This document shows positions 46,184-57,414 of a stretch of 64,000 nt of DNA, piece after piece. The DNA lies in the NCBI GenBank assembly GCA_026075535.2, contig AP026547.1:8370001-8434000 (forward strand), given 5' to 3'. The stretch is from Tricholoma matsutake (taxonomy: Eukaryota; Basidiomycota; Agaricomycetes; Agaricales; Tricholomataceae). The position numbers and the translations under genes are program-made. Within the stretch, counting starts at the first letter, position 1. Each line of letters opens with the position of its first letter. Below the pieces are notes generated by a model. It saw only the letters and a list, made by a program, of their open reading frames with translations, searched no databases and was not told the DNA's origin.

Positions 46184-47575
46184 TAGTGATGTTCTGGCCC
46201 AGCTTGGCCCAAAAGCCCTGGCTTTGGCTTGGCCTGAGGTGGCTTTGGCCTGCTCAAATCTTGGGCCGAGCCAAAGCTACCACTCATGACTTGGCTTTGG
46301 CCTGGCCCAGCCCAAGCCATGGCTTTTGGCACACAAAGTTGATTTGGAGAGTGCAGGGGCTGGGGGCATAGGAAGTAGGGATCCTAGTATTCACCACTGG
46401 CAGGCACCATTATTATAATCTGCTATATACTTGTAAAATCACTATATCGAAAGAACACAGCTGTGTGTTCATCTCATCAGATCATAAATCTGTAAAAAAA
46501 TTGGTTAGGATCAATTTAATGTTCAGCCCACAGTGGTGTGTTCCTCTCATTTCATCGGATCTGAAATCTGTGATGAAAATGGGTTAGGATCAATCCAAAG
46601 CTCAGTCTAATGATGCACAACTCACCTACTAGTAGTATCACCTATCCTGCTATATCTAATTTTCTTGTAAATTCACTATATTGAGAGAATGCGGTTGTGC
46701 ATTCCTCTCATCTCATTGTATCTGAAATCCATGATGAAAAAGGGTTAGGATCAATCCAAAATTTAGCCAGAATGATGCACAACTCACCTAGTAGCAATAC
46801 CTATCCTGCTATATCTAGCTTTCTTGTAAAATTACTATATTGAGAGAATGCAGTTGTGCATTCCTCTTGTCTCATCATATCTGAAATCCATGATGAAAAA
46901 GGGTTAGGATCAATCCAAAGTTCAGCTGGAACAATGCACAACTCACCTAGTAGCAATACCTATCCTGCTTTATCTAGCTTTCTCATAAAACTGCTACATT
47001 GAAAGAATGTGGTCACATGTTCCTCTTGTCTCATCAGATCTGGAATCTGTGATGAAAAAGGGTTAGGATCAATCCAAAGTTCAGCCAGAACAATTTACAA
47101 CTCACCTAGTACTTAAGCTATGTACTACAGGTATCCTGCTATATCTGGTTTGACTCCTAAGCAAAAAATCTAAATGCATGGAAAGGTAACAAGCTTATGA
47201 TCAGTGTTATGACAGAAATCGACAAGTGATACAGCAGACTTGGCCAGCCACCAGATTTGTTGCAATCATCTCGTGTGAGGTTGTTAGTATACTTGTTACC
47301 ATTGATCCATGCTCAGCCATTTCTGGAACTTCCCACCCACATTGACTTTGGAACATTGTTGGTGCACAAGCCACATATAATGAACAGAGTACATTTCAAG
47401 AAAGTCGAGTACAGAAGCTGGCTACAAAGTCATAACATTCAATGAAAATTTAGTATGACTAAAGTCACGGCCTGAGCCGCTGGCTTTGGCTTTCAGCTAC
47501 TCTGGGCTTGGCCTGGCTCAAACAGGCTCGGCTTGGCCTGGCTCATGGCTTTAAGCCAGGCCAGGCACATCACTA
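46184..47575. mobile_element. Non-autonomous hAT-like element with GGC-word ends
   Basis: The ends are TAGTGATGTTCTGG and, inverted, TAGTGATGTGCCTGG. They are bordered by a perfect 8-bp duplication CCCAGACA (46176-46183, 47576-47583). Both subterminal regions consist of repeated GGCTTTGGC / TTGGCCTGGC / AAGCCATGGCTTT words. The interior is mainly a ~160-bp tandem array. No transposase frame is present. Confidence 0.85.
46410..47125. repeat. Tandem array, unit about 160 bp
   Basis: GGGTTAGGATCAATCC recurs at 46581, 46742, 46901 and 47060 (periods 161, 159, 159), with a partial unit before at about 46503. Units share TATCCTGCTATATCTAG, ATATTGAGAGAATG, ATCCATGATGAAAAAG and CACAACTCACCTAGTA. It is not protein coding. 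Confidence 0.85.
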
Positions 47576-47583
47576 CCCAGACA

Positions 47584-47757
47584 AATGACTCATAGATACA
47601 TTTCTCTCATTGTCTCTTTGTGTGACTGAACACATATATATAGGTAGATCAGTCACCTCAGTCACTTACAAGGACTGAGGTGAGCATTAACTTGTATTCC
47701 ATACTAATTACTTACTGTACCTTAGTTTATTCTTGTTGGTATCTTGTTCTGGGCTAC
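47584..47757 (+). repeat. Decayed solo LTR related to Copia B
   Basis: TAGATCAGTCACCTCAGTCAC, GACTGAGGTGAG, TTACTTACTGTACCT and a final GGGCTACA follow in order the same blocks of the Copia B LTR (read in its own sense). No adjoining coding region belongs to it. It is more diverged than the two Copia B LTRs are from each other. Confidence 0.5.
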
Positions 47758-47907
47758 ATTTTCATCTCATGTTGGTGATCCATTTGCTGGTGGAGCAGCT
47801 TTACATCTATCTTGTGTGACTTTGCATGTTTTACCCAATGCCCTGTTAAACCCCTGACAGTTGCATAACTAGGGAACTGCACAGGTTTCCAATGCTTTTA
47901 TTTCCTA

Positions 47908-48131
47908 ATTTATTCAATGAGTTTTGCATGAAAACTCATGAAAAGATGATTTTCTGATAGCTATTCAATGGATGCTTGTGATACAAGGGACAAAATAATT
48001 TATTTTCAACCTTGTCACATGACAGATGTCACCCAAATATTGTTTTATGTGTTAGATCACAAAGAGCCAACAAAAAGCTTCCCAGAAAATCTTTCTTTCA
48101 TGATTTTTCATGCAAAACTCATTGAATAAAT
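47908..48131. mobile_element. Foldback element
   Basis: Inverted arms of about 55-60 bp: ATTTATTCAATGAGTTTTGC..GAAAA.TCATGAAA at 47908-47965 and its inverse at about 48075-48131. The central part is AT-rich without a gene. The LTR of the second protein-free element begins right at its right arm. Confidence 0.65.
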
Positions 48132-50227
48132 GGAAGGAAGCCAGAGCTTCCAACACTCAAGGAAAATGAGACATGTAAGGAACTTGGCATATTTTGGGGG
48201 AGGAAACTAAGATACAGTGCAAGTCCTCAAAGTGTAGACTATATACCAACAGAATAACATGTGATAATGCAATGCTGATGTAAGAGGCACTCTTACACAC
48301 TCTCATACTTCCAAAAAATTGACTGGGGAGGGGGGCAGGTTGTGGTAACCAAAAATAACTTGTACATGTTACAAGAACACTGAGTCATAATTGGACAGCT
48401 GGACATGACAGGACAGTGAACAGTGCTGGTCAGAGACAGTGACAGGGTGCTGGTGAATGGTGACAGGGTTGGTAATGGTGGTGGGGCTGGTGACATGGCT
48501 GGGGCTGGTGACATGGATGTGGCTGGTGACATAGATGCTGGTGATGTGGGCAGGACAGTGTATTGTGGGCGGGGCAGGGCTTTCTGTTCATGAGGGCAAG
48601 GACCAGTGTTGACTTTGGGTGCTGGGGGCATGGCTGGGGATGTGGACAATGTAGGGAGGGGAACAAGAGGAAGGGGTCAAGACAGGATATTGAGGATGGT
48701 GGTGGAGGATGGTGGCCATTTTGGAGGATGGAGGGCAGGATGTAAACAAGACAGCAGGATGGTGCAGGGGCAGGCACAGAGATGGAAATGGTGGCAGCAA
48801 ACAGTGTTGTGCCATTTGGGCTGTGAGGGTCAAGTTCAGCAGGGGTTTGTGAGAGGAACAAAGCTCAGAATGAGAGCAGTTGAATGAACCTGGGCTCAGA
48901 TGCATTGGCCATCATGGAAGATGTGGGGGGTGGCAAACAGCACATTTACAGTCAAACTGGGGCAAGCTGGAGAGATGGGGCAGGGCCTGGGGTTGTTCTG
49001 GTGGCTCTGGTGGTGTGTCCTGTCATTCCTGAGCTGCATTTCATGGTCCAGAGTGGGGTGGAGAGAGAGATTTGGCCATCATTGACAAATGCATCGATGA
49101 TGATGTGGCAGAGCTGGTGGATGCATGAGGCATCGCAGTGGGCTTGTGGTGTGGAACAAGGAGCTGGGAATTGAGCAGGGAGGGACTGGGAGATGTAGGG
49201 GGTTGTAGCAGTTGTTGTTGGAGATGGTGGGGCTGGCAGGAGTTGTCTGTTGAGCAGATGACACATTTTGATGACCACAGTTGCTCATCGTCTTGTGAAT
49301 CACTGGCAGTTTTCTGGGCTGTCGATGATCTCCACATCTTGTTTGAAGCCATAGTAATGTTCCCAGAGGCCATAGAAGTTATCTGTATGCTAGACATTGC
49401 CCTAGTTGTTGTTTTGGGGGTGATTGCAGCTGGATTTGTCATCGTTATTGACTGTGATGTGGCAGCATGATGGCAGGGTTCAGGACATGAGAGGAGGGGC
49501 CAGGGAGACTCTAGGGGTGCTGTAGATCAATTCAGCAATGAGTGCCATCATTTTCTGGCTGTTGGGAGCAGGGTTGAGGCAGGGGACAAGGTGCTGGTGG
49601 TGGTTGTCAACATTGCTAGGGATGGTGCATGACATGGTGGTGGCACAGGGAGGTCCAGGGTGCAACATGAGGGGCTTAGCAGATAAAGACATCGAATGAT
49701 GCCATACAGTGGGGAAAGTGTCAAGGGAGGCAAGGGAGGCAGTATGAGGTGGCATCAAGATGGGACAGATGACAGATGGGGGTGTAGTGGTGAGTGGAAG
49801 CAGGAAGGATCAAAGGGGGCTGTCGATGGACTAAACAGTTCATAACTGAAATCTGGGGCATTCAGCACCTTCTGCAAAGGTGCATTCCAAACTACAAGTG
49901 AAAACTGCCAAATCAAGAAGATAGATGGCAGAAGGCAGTTATCGACATTCAACCATAATAGGCTGCTGGTGAAGGCAGAAGGTGCATGAAAGGGCAGACG
50001 ATGAGACATGGGGAGTCTGCAAAAGGTGGTGATGTGGAGGGTTATGAGAGGAGGCAGGTAATATCCATGTGGTTGTCAATGGACTGAACAGATTATCATT
50101 GAAAACAAAGCCATTCAAGCACAGAAACATTCACAAGTTCATTGACCTGAACAGCAAGCAAAAGCCCAAGATGTTTGAGAAAGGAGAAGACACCAGAGCC
50201 ACAGGAGAAGGTGGTTCACTGTACCAG

Positions 50228-51658
50228 CAGGGCATGGCATGGGTAACCCTCAGGTATATTTTCTTATACCCCTACCTGTACCCATGAACACCATACCTGC
50301 ACAGGTAGGGGTACGGTGTTACCACGGGTTTTTGCAGGTTACCCATGGTTATTTGTGGGTATTGACATGAATATGTATTTTAATAATATAATTACACTAA
50401 ATTAATATATAGAAAGTGAAACCCCCCTCTGGCATTTGAAGCGAGGGAGGGGGGGTGGTGCCTGTAGTCACTGAGAACAGAATGAGTAACCTCCACTCAC
50501 ATTTGCAGTGAGAGAGGGGGGAACATGCCTGTAGTCACTGAAAACAGAATGAGAAACCCCCCCGCTCATATTTGCAGCAAGAGAGGGGGGGTGCTGCCTG
50601 TAGTCGCTGAGAACAGAATATCGTCATCATTGTCGTCCTGCCCTGGTTGTCATTGTCATCCTGCCTGCATTGTCATTGTCCTGCCCTCATCATCATTGTC
50701 CTGCCCTCACCGTTGGAGCTGGCTAGACTCTCAGTGTCATGTCTGCTATCAGACAAGACAACTCAGACAGGGCTCGCATCTACTACTAGACACAAGTTGT
50801 GGGAATGGACAGGCCAGGATCTATTCTCTATCTGCACATGCACATCTCTGTCTACTGGATTACTAAGGAAGTTGCCGGGCTCTGGCTCTGGACTCTGCTA
50901 TGACTGCACTGTGGGCTCTGCTGCCACGGTTACACCATCATTGTCCTGCCTTTGTCGCCATTGTCCTGCCCTCATCATCATTGTCCTGCCACCCTTGCCA
51001 TTGTTGTCCTGTGTTGCCATCGTCTTGCATTGCTGTCTCCTCCTGGTCATTGTCATCATTCCACCCGCTATCCACCCCATGAGTGGTTGCTCGTGAGGCT
51101 GGGGGCAGGTGGTGTGTCATTTCTTGTTTGCGCCAGTCCCATCCCTGTTGTTCTCCACCTTGCGAGCAGAGGCTTTCAATGGTGGTGGCTGTTGAGGGTG
51201 TTGTCTTGTTGTTATGTCACGATTAGAACCTAAAAATTGAATAAAACCATTAGTTAGTTAGAAAAAAACAAGAATGAAAGATATATAAAAATACCTATGG
51301 CCCAAACAATGATAGACATCTTTTGGGCCCATATCCTATGCGGTGCGGCCATTGTAGTTGCTTGCTATCATCCTCGCTCCCCATTTCCACCCCACGAGCA
51401 GCTGCTCACAGTGGTGGTTGGGGTGCTGGTGGTGGTAACCTGGATTGTCCTATAGTTTAAAATTAGTGAGTAATCAACAAGGTCAGATGGTCACTCACCT
51501 GACCAAAATCCAGGTACTGGCATACCCGCACATACCCATAACACCATGGAAAAATGGTACAGTGTTGCCCAGGTATGGCAATCCCATACCCATACCTGTA
51601 CCCATGCATACCCATGACTGGAAACACACAGTGTTACCTGTACCCATGCTGTGCCCTA
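50228..51658. mobile_element. Non-autonomous hAT-like element with TACCC-word ends
   Basis: The ends are CAGGGCATGGCATGGGTA and, inverted, TAGGGCACAGCATGGGTA. Flanks TGTACCAG and CATACCAG agree in six of eight positions, fitting an aged 8-bp duplication. Subterminal regions are built from TACCCATACC / CCTGTACCC / GGGTAACC words. The interior has three copies of a CCCCCCT..CATTTG.AGCGAG..GGGGGG unit at about 50424, 50496 and 50560 and a CATTGTCCTGCC minisatellite (about 50635-51050). No gene is present. Confidence 0.75.
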
Positions 51659-52483
51659 CATACCAGATGGCAGGAGATCCAACTCTGAGATAGCTTTCTG
51701 CACGAGATGCTGGGAGAGGTGGATGATGAATGAGGGTGTAGATGGTGAACGGGGGGTGTCTACAGGTGTCAACAGTGTCATTGGTGACACAGCAGGGGTG
51801 TAGGAAGTGGTACGCAGCAAAACAGCTTGTTTCTAGGCTTTCTGGGGCTTTCTGGGGTGTGTAGGCAGTGAACAAGCCATAGACAATGAATGGGGGATGT
51901 CCCTGGGTGTAGACAACATTGTTGGTGACAGGGCAGCTATGTGAGGTGTAGGTGGCATTGGGGGTGACATAGCAGCGGTGGCAGGCTCAAGGTGCAGAAT
52001 GAGGGGCTGGGGATCAAGCTGGGGGGAGCAGGGTGCTACTGGAGGGCTTCTGGGCCTTTGTTTGGAGTTCTGGGGCAAGCATGTTTGTTTCGTCGAGTAA
52101 ATGATGCATTCAGATGAACACATCTGCATGTGGTGGCAGATCTCCATTTGCTGGGCTGTGGGCTGTCTCTGCACATTGTTTACTGCCTGTTGATGAGTCT
52201 CTGGGATGGAGGGTACAGTCTGGGTGCTAGACATGGCCCTAGATGCTGTTTCAGAGGCAGTTGTAGTGGGTAGCATTGACATTGGCAGTTGTGATGTTGC
52301 AGTGGCAATGGGTAGGGGCCTGTGGGTCTGCAGGAGTGCTGTAGGCTGGGCTGGGAGCAGGTGCTGTCATTTGCAGTGTGCTGGTAGTAGTTTTGAAGCT
52401 GGGGGCAAGGTGGTGTTGATTAGTGCAGGTCGAGGTGAGTTTTGGGGCAGAACAGAGTGCTATGCAGGGGGGGCAGGGAACAG

Positions 52484-52871
52484 TGTTAAAGCTTATGACA
52501 AATTCTACTAGGGTATAACACTAGTCAGCAACTCAAGTCAACTGTCTGCAACACACTTATAACACAGGTTCAATAATAGTAATGTGTATTGCACTTTATC
52601 CAAATCAATCTCATGTCTAGTTTCCCAGACATAGTAGGATTTCACTTTTGTTTGTTCCTGTCATGCCAGGAAACCATGAGGCATGAAACTAGGTGTCCAC
52701 TATATTGCATCTGTGTTACCCCCTACATCTGAGTCCAAAAATCTAAGTAATAGCTATAGTGCGAAGCGAGATATGAAGTAAATAAATTTCAGTCATAATA
52801 TCTACAATCTAACAAGTATAGTAATAAGTCTGTTGGACTATGTAGCAAGTGTTTCATCACTGTATTCAACA
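52484..52871 (-). repeat. Copia A 3' LTR
   Basis: 388 bp, TGTTAAAGCTTATGAC to GTATTCAACA on the plus strand. The right copy has the same length and differs at about ten sites. Confidence 0.95.
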
Positions 52872-52913
52872 CTTCCCCCTGATTAAACACTTGCTCAATC
52901 CATTTACTTCCCC

Positions 52914-55239
52914 CTAATTCTCCAAGCCCATTAATGCCCACAATTTCTCAACCTGGGGTTTTGTCAATGCCTTTGTCAATAAGTCTGCTGGCATTTCAGT
53001 GGTTTTCAGATAGTGCAGCATCATCATCTTCTGCTCCACCATATCCCTCAACCAATAAAATGCCAGATCTAAATGCTTCATCTGCCCATGATGTTCTGGG
53101 TTCTTCGCCACAGTCATGCATGACTGGTTATCAATGAACAGCTTTGAAGGTTGCAGTGATGGCTTGTATCCCAATTCCCCTAACATATTCCACATCCAGC
53201 ATATTTCTTTTCCTGCTGCAATAGCTGCCACATACTGCTTCAGTTGTTGACAGTGTCACTATAGGCTGCAGCTTGCTAGACCAACAAACAGCTCCTGATC
53301 CCATTTTAACCAAATATCCAGTCATAGACTTTCCATTGTCTCAATTGCCTCCATGGTCTGCATCACTGAATGCAACAAAGGGATCTTGTACCAAGGGATC
53401 AGATTTGTATACCAACTTCATGTTTGTGGTCCCCTTCAGGTAGTGGAATAGGTGTTTGACTGCCTTTCAATGTGTCATTCCAGGATTTGAATTAAATTGT
53501 GCCAAAACTCCTGCAGTATAAGCAATATCAGGGTGAGTGGTGGTGGCCAGGTACATGAGTGAAACAACTGCATTCATATAAGGGATGTTCTGCATTTCTC
53601 CCATCTCCTCTGGTGTTGTGGGGCATTGTTCCTTTGATAAACTAGACCCAGGAGCCATAGGTGTGCATCGGCCATTCCAAATTCCTCCAATTTGTTCAAC
53701 ATGTACTGTTGCTGGGAGAGGAATATGGTTCACTTTGGCCTATCTCTTGTAATTTCTATACCTAAAAGGAATGATGTAGGTCCCAGATCCCAGAGTTTAA
53801 AATGCTTGGCCAGTTCTTCAACAAATGTGTCCAATGCTGCTTTCAATGCAGATGCCAAAGTAATATCATCCACAAAGATTGGCACAATAACATGAATGCC
53901 ATCCCACAAAAATGTATAGGGAAGAGTCAGAGTATGTTCTCTCAAACCCCATCTTGGTCAACACTGCTCCCAATTTTTCACTCCATAGACGTGCTGACTG
54001 CTTTAACCCATAAAGGGACTTGTTCAGTTTGCAGACATAGTTTGGACCACCTTGTTCAAATCCTTCAGGTTGTTTCATATAAATTTCTGTATCAATATCT
54101 CCATTGATAAATGCATGAGATATATCAACTGAATGAAGGTGTAAGTCCTCTATTGCTGCCAAAGCCAATACTGTTCGAATAGTGCCTAATCACATAGTAG
54201 CTGCGAAGATTTCCTGGTAATCATATCCAGGACATTGATTATAGCCTTTGGCAACTACTCTGGCTTTATATCGCTCTATTGTCCCATCTGCTTTCTGTTT
54301 TACCTTGAAGACCCATTTTGACCCAACTGCTTTCTGACCAGGTGGCAATTCCATCACTGTCCAAGTTTGATTCTCCATGTGTGCATTTATTTCTTCTAAT
54401 GCAGCTTCCTTCCATTGCATAGCCTCCATAGTCTTTAAAGCATCCTTATATGATGATGGCTCTGATATTTATAACATATTGGCCTCTTCTAAGTCATCAC
54501 CATTATCATTATTTTCCCCCTCATCTTCTTCATCACTGGATGGTATAGCTGGAGTTGGTTGACATAGTTTCCACCATTCACCAGGTGGTTTCCTATTCCG
54601 TGGTGCCCTTCATATAGCTATAGGCAAATTTACAGATTCTTCATCCAATGATGAAGATGATGAAGATGATGGTGTGCCATTATTATCATTGCCATTATCC
54701 TTGCCATTGTCATTATTATCATAAGGGTCAGGGTCATTACCTGCAGGTGGTTCCAAGTTGTCCATATTGTCTGGTGCTGGTGCTGGCATATCAGGTGGTA
54801 TCACTTCTTCTATTCTGGGCAAATTTTCATCATTGTTATTGTTGTCATCTGGAGAGTGTAGTGGAACATAATTCTTCCCAGTATCAGGGGTGGTAGTGTT
54901 GTCAGTAGGAGGTTTGAGGGTAGTGGAGGGTGATGAAAGGAGACGGTTATTCCAATTGTATCGTTCATCAAAGTCTGCCCTCTCACAAATAACAACCCTC
55001 CTTGTAACAGGATTATAGAACATCCAACCCTTGTATCCCTCAGGATACCCAACAAAGATACACTTCTCCATATGTGATCTCAATTTTGACCTTTTATCCC
55101 TTTGAATATGCACATAAGCAACACAGCCCCAGACTCGAAGATGACCAATGCCAGGTTTCTTCTTATGCCATACTTCATATGGCGTACCTTCTGGTACAGC
55201 AGATGTGGGACAGCAATTCAAAACATGAACAAGTGCAGC
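52914..55239 (-). pseudogene. Copia A: end of integrase, reverse transcriptase, RNase H
   Basis: From the insertion site the reading gives CCPTSAVPEGTPYEVWHKKK and HLRVWGCVAYVHI (integrase C-terminal part), an Asn/Asp-rich linker, then RT. RT blocks are KQKADGTIERYKARVVAKGY, IEDLHLHSVDISHAFINGDI, LNKSLYGLKQSARLW and the active-site VPIFVDDITLAS. RNase H shows KEICWMWNMLGELGY, LFIDNQSCMTVAKNPEHHGQ and MPADLLTKAL. Stops (TAG/TGA) and frameshifts between 54.2 and 53.2 kb break the frame. Confidence 0.9.
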
Positions 55240-55608
55240 TGTAGAAAGTCAATCCTAGTGTATACAAGAATGAACTCAGTCATTGTATAAGTGACTATAT
55301 TCATAATTACTGTACCTAGCATATACAAGAATGAACTATAGGTACAGTAAGTAATCATTCTCAACTAAGTAATAATATCATTACTCACCTCAGTCATTGT
55401 ATAAGTGACTGAGGTGGTCGTACAACTATCTACCGTATATAAGTATCCTGTTAGACAAAGGAAAGAGTATCACAAAGGTATCCACTGTGTGGATCCATAC
55501 ACACATCTCAAAGGGGGCGTGCTAAATATAGCAGCCACATCAAAAACATGCCAACATCTGTATTTGGTAATACGGCATTTGCAGATGCTCACAGTTTATT
55601 TCTCAACA
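55240..55608 (-). repeat. Copia B 3' LTR
   Basis: 369 bp. It contains one copy of a 61-bp block (GTATACAAGAATGAACTCAG..CTGTACCTAGC) that is doubled in the other LTR. A purine-rich GTGAGGAGGAG (minus strand) lies directly before it as polypurine tract. Confidence 0.9.
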
Positions 55609-55632
55609 CTCCTCCTCACTGTGAAAATCCGG

Positions 55633-57414
55633 TTACCGAAGTCCCAGGAAATTGCAGAGGTAAGTGAATTGTTTGACATCCAGAGCTTTTGTGAATAGGT
55701 CCGCAGTGTTCTCGTGGGTATTGACATATGTGAGTTGCAGTTCATTTGATTGGACGCATTCGCACAGGAAATGGTATTTTATGTCGACGTGTTTGATGCA
55801 GGAATGGAGAAGAGGATCTTCAGACAAGGACTTTGTTGCAGAATTATTGCAGTGAATTATGGTAGGGAGCAATTGTTGATGGTCAATGGATTTGAGTAGT
55901 GCTCATAACCAAATACACTCTTTGGCCATTTCGAAAGCTGCGATGTATTCTGCTTCACACGATGAAGTTGGAACAACCTTCTGTTTCTGTGCTGTCCAGG
56001 AAACGGCGCCAGAACCTAGAGAGCAAACATAACCACCAATGCTACGGCGTGTGTCAAGGCAGTTTGCCCAGTTGGAGTCACTGAATGCTTGAAGGTTGAT
56101 AGGGTGATCACCTCCAAGGTAAAGTTTGAGATCTTTTGTACCCTTGAGGTAATACACCAGTCTGATAGCTGCGCCCCAATGTTCAAAAGAATAACAATCG
56201 AGGTATTGGGAAAGTTGTTGAACTGCATAGGAAATGTTGGGATGGGTTGATATGGCAAGATAGAGTAAACATCTGACCAATGATTGGTATGGAAGTTTAT
56301 CAAGTTGACATTGATCCTCCAAGGACATAGTTTGTTGATTCAAGCGTCGTAATTTGGAACCTGGCTCTAGGGGTGCCGATATGGGGTGAGCGTCCTTTTG
56401 GCCAAACTGTTCAATTATTTTGTCAATCAAAGCAGTCTGTGAGAGTGCAACGGTTCGAGTGGCTTTATCCCAGGTGATGGCAATTCCAACAATGAAACAT
56501 GCTGTGCCCAACTCCGAAATCATCCATACTTGTCTCATCTGGTCTTTGAAGCATTCGTTTTTGTCTTTTCAATCCGCAATAGACAGATAATCGTCGACAT
56601 GGACGGCTGCAATAATAATACCCAAGTCAGATTTTCAGTAATAAATGCAAGACTTGCATGACAGGTGGGTGAATCCCCATTCAATCATCTGGGCGTTAAG
56701 TGTCTGGTTCCAAATGTGCCTGCTCTGCTTCATGCCATATAGACCGCATTGGAGCTGCCATACCCAGTCTTCCTTCCCTGACTCTTCAAAACCTATGGGT
56801 TGTTGCATATATTGTACCTTGTCATCCGGTAGTAGTCCATAAAGAAATGCAGTCTTCACATCTATCTGTTGTGTGTCCCAGCCGAGAGAAGCTGCTAAAT
56901 GTAAGAGTATTCTCCATGATTCCATGCACGCAGTTGGTGAGGTAGTCTTGGTATAGTCCTTGCCATAAATCTGTTCGAAACCTTTGAAAACAAGGTGTAC
57001 TTTCCACCTTACGGCCTTCCCGGTCTCATCCCACTTGATATGGAAAACCGGTTTCCCCTTTCGGATGTGTTTCCCTTGTGGTACATCATTCCAGGGAATG
57101 AGCTTGTAGATGCCCATGTCTTTCAGGGATTTCAGTTCCTCCACATATCCCTCTCTCCATCATTCTGCATCAATCAAATTCTTAGCCTCCTCCCATGTTC
57201 TGGGGTCATCCTTGAATTGAAGAGATTCGGGATCAAAATCCACCATTTCTGAGATCAGAGCATGGAATTGATGCGCCTGATCACTGAGATCAAGGTTGCC
57301 AAGTGATTGACATAATTCTGCAATGACATCATGATCATGATTGATCACTGGATCAGGATTGGCTGTTTGGGCAGCCACTGTCGCTGCCCTACGTTCCTGT
57401 TGTGCTTCTTTAAC
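55633..57414 (-). pseudogene. Copia B reverse transcriptase and RNase H
   Basis: RT blocks: YKLIPWNDVPQGKHI, KPVFHIKWDETGKAV, GWDTQQIDVKTAFLYGLLPD, QCGLYGMKQSRHIWN and active-site IIAAVHVDDYLSIAD. RNase H follows: SDSNWANCLDTRRSIGGYVC, KVVPTSSCEAEYIAAFEMAK, KHVDIKYHFLCECV and NTADLFTKALDV. The frame is cut by stops near 57415, 57159, 56634, 56567 and 55902, several at positions where the family has Arg, Gln or Trp. It would copy the element's RNA; this copy cannot. Confidence 0.9.

Noticed and set aside
48290..49760. Frames on both strands rich in Pro/Ser/His or Gly/Trp
   Set aside because: Same low-complexity interior of the second copy of that element; no family match and no splice logic.
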